Below are positions 22,901 through 34,900 of a stretch of 64,000 nucleotides of DNA, in pieces (within the stretch, counting starts at the first letter, position 1; each line of letters begins with the position of its first letter). A program made the translations under genes and the position numbers. The DNA is taken from the NCBI GenBank assembly GCA_946894095.1, contig OX335650.1, positions 1,302,001 to 1,366,000 of the forward strand, written 5' to 3'. The stretch is from Incurvaria masculella (Eukaryota > Arthropoda > Insecta > Lepidoptera > Incurvariidae). A model generated the notes under the pieces. The model was not told where the DNA came from. It saw only the letters and a program-made list of their open reading frames with translations, and did no database searches.

Positions 22901-25900
22901 CACGCACCACTGCTGCAGCTTTTATCTGCGCATGGGAGCAGCAGGTCAGTATAAAAAGGCGGAGGTATTGGCGACGGTGCGCGGCGGCCCTCCTCCGAGT
23001 CGGATTCGTGCTCGTCACGAACGAGCGCGAGCGCGACCGCCACGCCGCCCACGCTCGCGCACTCGCACGCGCTCGCCAAGCGCCACTCGCTCGGGTTCGC
23101 GCTCGCCGCGCGCACGCACCACTGCTGCAGCTTTTATCTGCGCATGGGAGCAGCAGGTCAGTATAAAAAGGCGGAGGTATTGGCGACGGTGCGCGGCGGC
23201 CCTCCTCCGAGTCGGATTCGTGCTCGTCACGAACGAGCGCGAGCGCGACCGCCACGCCGCCCACGCTCGCGCACTCGCACGCGCTCGCCAAGCGCCTCTC
23301 GCTCGGGTTCGCGCTCGCCGCGCGCACGCACCACTGCTGCAGCTTTTATCTGCGCATGGGAGCAGTAGGTCAGTATAAAAAGGCGGAGGTATTGGCGACG
23401 TTGCGCGGCGCGCTCCTCAGAGTCGAATACGTGCTCGTTGCGCGCACGCAGCACTATGACAGCTCAGAGGCTATACAACGCAACTATCCCCATTGTAACC
23501 GACAATACCGTAACACGAGTTTAGTAAGCGACCACTGCTAACCGTTTGTGCTGCCGTGAATTAAATATACATATAGGATATCATTCTCAGACCATAGATC
23601 GGTGCCACCATAATGAAAAATGTGACATCACTTACCATTTATTTATGTATTTTTTTATTTTTATATTTATTTATGAATAGGTTCACAAACAGAGTAGTAC
23701 ACAGGATACATGAGAATCACAAACGTCATTTAAAAAAATGGGCACACTCCACTGGTAGTGAACACAACATGCATAAAAAAAATATTTACATGATACATCA
23801 TTTTTGCCACTAAATATAATACGTAATCTGAAGGGGGGAACGGCAGAACGTCTAATATGCAGATCGTATAATGTCATATTTTAACAAAATTTTAAAACCA
23901 TGCACAACGTATAATCGGCAGATCGTATAATCTTATACGTAGTGCATGAAGAAGTCCAAAACATAAAATTACTTATTTCTCCATGCATAACGTATAATAG
24001 TCACAACGTATAATGTTATGATCTTTATTTAACAAAAAAAGAAAACCATGCATATCATATAATCCAAAATTATTTCATACTTATCGTTATACAATTAAAG
24101 CGTATACTCGCACGTGACGTTTCGACCGTCTCAATTAGCGTAAGGTGGCCTCTCGAAATTGTAGCAAATATCGATTCGTAGCAATTAGGGCGCTTTATGC
24201 AGTGCTTCTTGGCATATTATACGTTCTGCATGGTTTTCTTTTTTTGTGAATTCATGTTAGGAATATTATACGTTGTGACTATTATACGTTCTGCATGATG
24301 CAAAGAGTTGATTTTATTTTTAAACTTTATTCATGCACAACGTATAACATTATACGTTGTGACTATTATACGATATGCATGGTTTTAATTTTTTGGAAAA
24401 AAATAAGATTATACGTTGTGAATATTATACGTAGTGAATACGACTCATCTAAAGAATATTTCACAGAATCTTTATTTATTTGGAAACACAAACAGGTACA
24501 AACATGATTAACGTACAAAAGACTATTTAACACTAATTAACTAGACATATACCTATCACCGCATTTTACGTATAAAAATGTAATAGGGCTTATTAATTCG
24601 GAAAGAAAAACAAACATGTCATCACGCTAGTCACTAAAAAATAAGAAATAAGTACCTAATGTAAAATTAAGTTGGATGGAGATGGACACCATTTTGAAAA
24701 CCATCTTGGCCGCCATTATTCGAAACGCCAGCATCGCGCATTAAAAAATGCACAGAACAAAGAAGGGATAGAAATAGCATAGACGAGGGTTTGTAAGGAA
24801 ACCGCCGTGACTCTACGCACACGAACATGATTGTCTCCTATTTTCGATCACATTGAAATCGTTCCTCTGGTTGGCTACACATCATTGAAGCAAAATAAAG
24901 TATTTAATTTTCAAACGCAATCGAAACTAGGCCTTATTTCAAAACTGATTGATTTGTTAATTACCGACTTTTAACATGTAGTAATGACGTTCTCTAGTTG
25001 ATCTACATGGAGCAAATCTTAAACTACAAATAAAATGCAGGAAATGAAAATTTAGTTTAAGGATAAAGTAACCTTATGTGTATACAGCAAAGTTGCTTAC
25101 TATTTGCGTTGTTATAGGTGATTTACGTCACACGACAAAACCACGCGCTACTCGAATATGTCAAAGCTACTCATTTACAGTGTTGGAGTGTTTTGACGAA
25201 GCTAACAAAATATTACCGTATTATTTGGAAAATTATTATAATCTGAGATAAAATGACTAAAAATATCGTACCACGACGAAGTAAGTCCTAATAAACAAAA
25301 AAGCCTCATTGTGATAATCAGTATTTACAGTCCTATTTTCCGAACTGGAAGACTAGGCCTTAGTATTCATTGTATATCTAAGAAATAACATTCAAATATT
25401 GCAAAATGTGATTCTATTTGAAGCGAAGTGACAATTTTCGTATCTTAGGACTGATAATAATATATGTAAAGGTTTTAATGTCACGGTAATAAATAGTACC
25501 GACGGTACATTTATCGCACAAATATGATAAAATCCCAGCACTGCATAGTCATGAGAGCTACTCAATTAGGGATGTGGCTAAATCGTGACGTCATCCGTCA
25601 GAGTATCGATATATTTTGTACTACATTTTATTAAACAATATATCGTAACGTTTTGACCGAGCGAAGCGCGAAGTTTCTCGTTTCAGCTTGGGCAAAAATG
25701 CTTACGTATATCCGGCGACCGGCTGTCCGCCTATGCGGCTGTTCTCCTCTACAAGTCGCATTTCTAAACCGATTCTCGTGAAAGTTTGTGTCCAGGTTCG
25801 ATCGCCAACCACAAACATTTGCCCCCAACCACTAGATGTCAGTCAATATATTTATTTACCATTCAGAATCAGTTAGTTTAATCTAGCCTTTAAACATTAA

Positions 25901-28900
25901 TTAAGAAAGATTCAGTTCATTATTTAATAATTGTTTCCGTTATATTAATATACAAACAGAAACAGAGAGAGTGCAGATTTCAGATTACATTGTTTTTTTT
26001 TTTAATGTAGGTATAATACATAATTATATGCGAATTACTAACGCCCGGTTCCACCACCTCCAGCTACAAAAATCCCAAAGTTATCTTTCAGTTACATCAT
26101 ACAAATATTGCATGTAGCCGAAAGTTAACTATCGGATTTCAGGTAACTGGAGGTGGTGAAAACAGGGGTAAGTGATATACCGGAAACCAGCCTAGGTTGG
26201 TACAATAAAATTCAATAAAATACAGCCGGTGCGGTAATGAACCAGTACTCGTTTTCTGACTAGTTTGCGGTGTAATATCCTAATTTAATAACAATTGTTG
26301 TTATATTAATCATCCATGTCCAATCATCACTGTAACATATCTCATGTCGATTCGATGTGTCACATCCCTTATTGAGTAGCTGAGGCATCACCTTAGAATA
26401 TAAAAATAATCGTGAATGACAGAAATTTCGAGAACAATGTATGAGATTGATGCAAACCAATCCTTAAAATGTGGGTATTAGAGTAAATTTTTGTTTGACT
26501 TTTGAAGTGTTCGTCAAATTTTGCATACATTTTCGAATTTAAATCGAAATTAAATAAAATAAAACTTATCGATGGTATGATATGCCTCCTTTTGTTAAAT
26601 TGTGTGTTCGGCTATCGTTTTTGCACTCCAAAATGGCACAATAGGGCATCGTTCTTGCTTCGCGAGTTTATCGTCCAGTAGTTGCGGTCGACAGCGCCGA
26701 AGTAGTGACGAATCACGACTGCTGAGCGCGAATCACGAAGTGCGCCGAGCTCCGCGTACTAGTGGCTACGCTGTTTCCGCCTACTTACTCCTTCTACCCG
26801 TTCTTTTTGTTCTGTGAAAAAATGACAGTCGCGCAACCGTGTTGTGTGTGGAGTGTGTACTTTCGCTTCACATTCCATTGTTATTGAGGCGGGAATGATT
26901 TATGACGAGTTTTTTATCATTCGGCATCAGGATCAGTATTGATCGGGTATTTACGTATAGGTCGTATACAATGGGATAGATGAGATGTATATATCGCAGT
27001 CCCAATCAAGCCAAATATAGGAATTTATCATTCGCCGAGGCATTCGCAGTAGTTAATTATGATATCCTACTAGTCCAACATAATAGAGTAATCTAATCTA
27101 ATAAACCTAACCTAACCTAAACAAATCTAACTTTAGTCTATATCACCTAACTACTATTTCACTTGACATGACATTTTCAAGACAGCTGTGAAAAAATACT
27201 TTGCTATTGACTTACTATACTTTATATTTATTTTGAGGTTCTAACTATGAATTAATTATATTATAACCGCTTGATTATACTTATTTTAATCTTTCTCATA
27301 TAAGTGAATGTAATGTTATTTTGAGAAATAAAATATTCTTTAACCTAAACTAGTGATTTAGCTAAATTCCGGATTTTTCTATTTCCTTGCGAAATATACA
27401 TAGAGCCGAATTTTATGAATTGTAGACTGGCTCCACTTCAGTATAATAATTAGAAACTTGAGACACATTTTGAAATTTCTGACACAGACGAGGGTTTAAT
27501 CTGAGGGTCGCAGGATCAAACAACCAGGACATCAGATCCTCTATTCTGTTTAATGTTCATAAAATGATTAGGTTTTTGTGTGTACATGGACATGAATGGC
27601 TAATGCCTTAGCAGTTAAGGTTTTTAGCCCAACGCAGCCACGCCGGATCCACAGAAGTTAGGCAATTTACAGATGAAGAAAATTACCGTGCCGTGGTTTT
27701 CGATTAAATGGCCCAAAATTAAATCCTGATAAGATCAATAACAGAAGGTATATACCAGGATATTCAATGATATAACAAAGCTGTGCAATTGCCCCAGTAA
27801 GGAGAGGGGGTATTTCTTCTCAAAAAGGAAGTAAACCTACATGCAGTCTGGACGTGTATTCTTGGCATCAGTCATTGCGGATTCAGTAGAGTTAACTGAA
27901 GAAGAATTCACTTTGACATTACTGTTAACTCTACTGAATCCGCAATGACTGAATGCCAAAAATACACGCCCTGCTCTCTGCAGCACAGTCTACCTACTAG
28001 TGCAGGGGACAGTATTCACTATTATGTACATTATTACTCAATACATGTTTTTTACTTTAACTTTATTTTTTTTATGGTGCCGTTTGTCATTAAGGTGGCC
28101 CATCCCGCTCATCTCCCCATACAAAAGGGGAAAGAAGATCACGCCCATATTTCTTGTCAGAGATCCAAAATTTTGCTCAAAATAGCTTTATTTGATCGAA
28201 CTAGATGTCTGATGACCATTGGCATTGTATAATTGTGTTTGGTTTCTAAGTTATAAGGTCCGAAAGTTCGAATTTTTCGTGCGTTTTATATAATAACTTT
28301 GGAGGTGGATTACGCAATGATAAAGTAAGAACATCGTAAAAAGATTAGTCATCAGACATAGCTTATTTAATCAAGATTTATGATCTATTTGGTTTTTGTT
28401 CGATTTTTTACTACAGCGGTCGTGGTTTACTTTTAGCTATAAGTCGTTTTGAAATGAAAATTTTCGTAAATCTTACCAAATCATACACTATGTACATTGT
28501 CTTTTTTGTGGACATGTTGCATCTTCCTCATAACGGAGCCTGTCTTATTCTTTGAAACAGAGAAGGTCCCAGAGCGAAACAGCACGGTTTTGTACCGAGC
28601 CCGCGAATGAGTTAGGCCCGCCGGGTTGGGCCACCTTAAATACCGCAATCTTCCCTCTACGGGAAAAAGTCCGTTACTTTTCTGTAACATTCTTTGCTTA
28701 AGGGACTTAAGGCCTTTTTATTAGCTTAATTGCCACGTATTAGGGGCATTTCCTAACAGCTTGCAATCGATACTGGTACAAGATAATCAGTACTTTAGTA
28801 ATAGAGGCCCTTTAAGTGTCGATTAAAACAAATAGTCTAGGAGGTCACGACAAAAATGGTATCGATAACGTAAATGGCTGAAAATGGGTTCACATGATAG

Positions 28901-31900
28901 AGACCAATATATTTCAATTTGTCAAAATAATCTGTATATTCAATAGTAGGTTCATACCAACATCTATTTTGTATAGCCAATCTAGATAACGCAACCATTT
29001 GGCGCAGGCAAATCGACATATTTAGCATGAGAGGGTTGGTCTCTCTCTACCCTGTAAACCCAGATTCAGCCATTTACCTTATCGTGACCAAAAATGTCGT
29101 GACCTCCCGGAATAAAATCAGCACTTGGTGAAAATTGGGTAAATTTCGAATATTAATAGCGCTTAGGTATGGGTGAATTTGCAAAGAGATTAAAATACAT
29201 AATAACGTAAACATACATTTTTACTATGAGGAAAATCGCGGGCAGTAAAGCCACCTAAATTGTCCCCATAAATTCTAAATATTTAACCATGGCTGCGCGC
29301 CGTCGTCGCTGCTTGACTGCGGACGTGCTGAGAATTTAAGTCCGCAAGGCGAGAAATTCGGTCCGGAAACTTTATGCGTTGAATTATTGGTATTCCGATA
29401 CGAAGCCGGCGCTTCGAAAGGTAGTGGCCACAAATGGATGCTCCACTGGCGTCTTTAGTGAAGTTTGCTTGTGTTCGAGCAGTCCTGTCCCCGTGAGTTG
29501 AGGCTGGTCCGACCCATATAAAGTTGTTTGCACACATAACGCAAAAAGTATTGCACTTTAAGCCACGAATTAATAATAAAAGTTTAATATAGTCATATTA
29601 CTTGCAGCGAAAACCATTTCACAATTTCAGGATTATTGGTTTTGTTACAATTTATTCAAATACGATTTTTATTTAACAGCGCCATCTAACGGTGTAAAAC
29701 TTCTAATTGGCAATTACAACGAAACCATTAAACCTGAAATTGTGAATATGTTTTCGCTGCAACGGCTATGGCTATATTTAATATTTTTGACGAATTCGTG
29801 CCTTAAAGTGCAATACTTTTTGCGTTCTGTGTAAAAAAAACATTGCATGGGTCGGAACATCCTTAAGGCAGATATCGCGTCCAAGTTATAATATAATCAA
29901 GTCGAATCCGAGGAACACAAGTACTGCAGACCTATTACTGGAATTCCATAATCAGGAATAAGGGATTCTGATAATGTGCAGCGACGGTGTAAATCTAAGG
30001 ACATATGTAAGGGTATAAAACCGCTTGTAAAGCGGTTTTATAGCGATTTTCTTTCTGAAAAGATTCCGGAGCATAGTTTTTTTTACGTTACGTTATCTAG
30101 ACTCAGGATTACTGATTCCTGATTATGGAATTCCAGGAAAAGGCTTGCTGATTGTCTATAATTTATTTTCATCACGCTAGCAAATGAGGTTCAATATTTT
30201 TGTGTATTGTCAATTTGTTGCTTCACTTAATTATCCATTCGAGAACTAAAGAAATAACTTGCTGTTATTTTTAGAAGTAGTCATTCCTTTCTATGCATCA
30301 TCACATTCGATGAAATCACTGAGAGAAGTAGTATTCTTTTGGGATCTATGACCTCTTCTCATGTAGTCACTTAATACACTTGTTTATTAAAGGCAATGCT
30401 TTCAATTTCATATATTTCCCGGGATCTCTACACCTGCTGTAGTTAAACATTCGAATGTCCGGCGGAGGCATAGAGTGCACTGAGACATTGTCGTTGTTGA
30501 AATAATTGTTAATATACCAGTCCAGAGAAATTTTCTCTTCGAGCGTGACCGTCGGGGAATGAACTGTGCTTAAAAAAATGAGGCAATCGTCTGTACTTTT
30601 TTTATAAAGATCTACCTACAGTAAGCAATCTTTTGATTTTGGATTCATTTTATCACTTGTGAATATATCAAATACAGCATTCGATTCGCCTTCCTTGTAC
30701 TATACTATTATTATTCTTCGCTCAAATGAGGGGTATCCGTCTGGTACAAATCATTTTGAAACGTTCATGTTCTTGGCACTTCCAATTTGCTAACCATGTC
30801 CGAATCTTTAGTTGTCGTCGTTGAAGATCGTCCCTCACGCAGGTCATCAGTGAGATTGTTACGACCACGCTTAAGCTTAATTAATCAGTTGAAGCATATT
30901 AAAACAAATCCACAGAATGGGGCTTCATCATGCAAAACGATGTTGTTGAATACATGCGTCGCGATAAATAATGAAGTAAACATTTTCTCTGGCTTAATTA
31001 ATCTTCTAGTTGAATTCTAGTAATTTCTCTTCAAGTGGCCGCCATTGTTATATAATAGTTCTCCAGGTTACCACAGACTGAAATGTATAAAAAAACCAGC
31101 CAAGTGCGAGTCGGACTCGCACACGAAGGGTTCCGTACCATCGTAAAAAAAAATCACGTTTTATGTATGTACCCCCTTTAATTTTAATTACTTTTTAATC
31201 TTACCTATTTGTTGTTATAGCGGCAAAATAAATACACACTCTGTGAAAATCTCAGCTGTCTATCTTTTACGGTTACTAAGATACAGCCCTGTGACAGACG
31301 GACGGACGGACGGACGGACGGACGGACGGACAGCGGAGGCTTAGTAATAGGGTTCCGTTTTCACCCTTTGGGTACGGAACCCTAAAAATAGATTTTTCAT
31401 TGGCATTTGCACTGGTCGGTTCTAAAAACCTTTAGTGTAATCCTGGCTTTAAAATTAATAATTTTCTTGTCATCTTTTTTCGATATCCCAACTGGAATCT
31501 CTTATAGAAATTAAGAATTATCAATAGATTCAAGTCAAAATTAACTTACTGCATGTAAATCTTTTGTATTACATTAAAATTATTTTCTAATTAACACACC
31601 TGGATGTATTCATCTTAAGACATTTACACTATTTGAGGTTATGAGCACCAATCAAGTCTTAATTCACCCTTCAATTTAGGGGTATAGAGTTTTGTTACCT
31701 CTCTAGACCATCAATATCTGAAGTTCTGAACACGATAATCGAGTTCACTTCGATCTTCGACGAATCGAGACTCCGATTTCCGCCGCTTTTGCCTCAGATT
31801 GGCTGTCACTGCCATGCCATCAAAATGATATCTAAGTGACATTCCAACTACGCGTTGAAGCAAATCTTTTTGCAAACTTTTTATTCAGCCCCAACTCGTT

Positions 31901-34900
31901 TGAATTTATATATATAAAGTATTAATATATAAAAAATTTTTAATGAATATTTAATAAAATATGTTAGATATGTATGTACAACTTATACCCAAAGTACAAA
32001 GTTTGGCTCGTGGCTCAGGGGCGGGTGGACTTGCCTTCCGTTCTAGAGGTCTGGTTTCAAATCCCCGCACCACATTATTTCTCTTTAGGGCTTAGATAAG
32101 TGCATTTCGTCACGAATAGGAGCGGTTCCATTGTTCGGAATTCATATTAAACGGTAGGTCACCTCTATTAGGGGAAGGGGTAGTATCGCATTGGATGAAA
32201 AGTTGATCGAAGCGGCAATGGAAAATTGTCCGTGTTTTACATCTAGTTCAATGTAGCCGTGCTCATAAAGAGAAGGTCTTGTCATGGCACCGAATTCCTT
32301 CGGAATGTCGTTTTTTGAGCTTGACGGTGAGTGTGGTGTGTATCATAAATAAAACCTATTTGCCTAATTATAATCTCCAAAATCCGACACTCCTGGCGAC
32401 AAACTGAAGGGGCAGCGTCAAAGCCTGCGACGCCATTCACACCCCACTCCGCGCGTACCTTCCACACTCGCACGGCAGCCCTCTTCACAATGGAAAGCCC
32501 CGGCTTATTCACAGCAGCCACTCCACAAGTCAGCGACATTGCGTGCGCGCCCTTGACGGTACCTAATGAGAGATTGTGCCACGGAGACGGGCACGTGGAG
32601 GCTGTGGGCCACTCGGGACTCAGGTTCATCACTGAATAGAGGTACAACTTCAGATTACAGAAGTGTAAAGTGCCTACTTATGTGTAAAATTTAATTAGCA
32701 GTTGTTGTGCGAACTAAAAGTGTAGCGGGTGTTTACATGTAGGAGTTTTCAATGGATGGGTGACCGTTCGATTGTAGAGGCTGGCTTATGTTCAGATTTC
32801 ACGTGAAACTTCTAGTTTAATATCTAGATAGAATTGTCAGCCTCAGTGGCCCAGTGGCGCGTCACTTCGGCGATCGCTCTCCGAAGTTAAGCAACGCTGG
32901 GTCCGGTCTGGTCTTGGATGGGTGACCATTAGACCGTTGAGAGAGGCTGGCCGTGGTTCGGATTCCACGTTAAACTGTAGGTCCCCTTCCTTACTTACTA
33001 GGTGGTAGGGTTAATCCCGCCCGGGTTGGTACCATCGCACTGAATGAACGATGGTCGAAGCGGCAATGAAAATTGTCCGTGTTTTCCATCTGGCATGGCA
33101 CCTAGTTCCCATGTGGTGTGTTGGGCTAATACCATGACAGAAGGTGTGGTATTAGCCATCATGTCCAGTCACATAAAAAAAAAAAAGATAAAATATCAAC
33201 TAACCCAAAAAAAAACACATTTAGTAATGACAAAACAAAGCATACAGTCAACACAACGTACATACAGTCATACAGCGTACAGATGCACATGCAAGATACA
33301 GTCAACAAAACATACAGATGCTCTTACTCACTTACTTAATCCCGTCCGGGTTGGTACCATTCGATTAACGCCAGTATCCACCAACCCCAGCTACAAAAAT
33401 CCCAAAGTTACCTTTCGGTTACATCGTGTAAATATGCAATGCAACCGAAAGTTACTCATCGGATTTCAGGTAACTGGAGGTGGTGATAACAGGGCTACAT
33501 AAAGATCTAGCCATGGTACTTATTTATGTAATTGTGTGTTGTCTTAGGCTAGTACCATGAAACTAGATTAGCCTAGCGATACATGTTCAGATAGATCTAA
33601 AAAAAACCTCTGGGAATGCGATGTATTGGCCTAAAGCCATGACTCTAGGGCTGATATAAATAGTCGTAACCGAAACTAATGCTAACGCAAAGTAGTAATT
33701 TGTGACGTCACTTTGACACATTTTGTATGGACGAAATTTCAAAATAATGTAAATTGACGTCACAAAGTACTACTTTTCGTTAGCCTTAGTTTCTGTTACG
33801 ACTATTTATCTCAGCCTAGATGTGATGCCAGTAAGAGTCGGACTCGCATTAACTTAGCTTTCCGAGAAAACGACTGAGTAATTCGATATCACATTCGGAA
33901 TGATGGTAATAACATTTCGGAACAGCGGAAAATTGTAAGAAAGTATCAATTATTTATTGTATTTATTGGTTCTCAAGCAAGTAATAATAATAATAAATAA
34001 TAAAATCCTATAACCAATGAACGTAACCAATAACCAACGAAATGGAAATGTAATCTCACATTCGATTGAATTAGGATCAAATCAGTATCCGTAGCAAATA
34101 CATATCTGGTGAAGGAGCCACAAAGTATCATCGTCGGTTTTTACTAAAAATAAAATAGATTAAAAGCAAAATGTTGTTTAAGATTTAAATTAGGTATTTG
34201 TAAATAATCTTACATTTAATTGATACTCTTACATTTAATTGATAAGATATATTTACATATTTTTCATTTCCGAGTCACAATCTTAAGTTAGTATTAAAAT
34301 TTGGTTTTAAGATCTCTCTTCTTTCCTCTTCAGCGGACAATAAGGACGGATATATTATAATTTTAAAATTATACTTACCAGAAATTTGATTAATCCGCGG
34401 ATTCGATTAACTCAGTGAAGATAGTCCCGCAGAGAAACTTCACTGGTCTACAAGTTATAATTATAATGATCGCTTTTGATCGCTGCTTTGGATATAATAC
34501 CGTTGTAATATAAAGTTTCCAACACAAAATGTTACCTATACACATAGTAGGTATTTATTTAGGAAATAACATTATAAATATATCTAAATTAAAAATCTCT
34601 AAATTATTTCTGTCACCACCAAGTATCTGTCTCTAAATCCCAAAGGTTGGTAGGTAGAGAATGCCCTTGGGCATTAAGCCCGCCATTTGTAACCAATGTT
34701 GAAAGGTATCAATATATACAAAATTTTATATATTTTCCATCCAGTTCAATGTAGCCGCGCGTATATAGGGGATGTCCTGGCATGGCTCCCATTTTATCCG
34801 GAAATGTTTTGTGTTGGGCTCACATCATACCGGTGGGTGTGGTATTAGCCATCCATGTCCAGTTACATTAAAAACAGAGTCGGATTCGCACACGAAGGGC

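Noticed and set aside
18916..23454. Dozens of 71-181-codon frames on both strands over the exon-3 array (Arg-rich on +, Ala/Arg-rich on -)
   Set aside because: They repeat with the 212-bp period and arise because the G+C-rich unit lacks stops in several phases. Only the exon-3 frame of copy 1 fits the otopetrin gene.
32837..32980. 5S rRNA gene
   Set aside because: Only the central promoter-like part matches, and it is followed by a SINE body found with other heads in the window.
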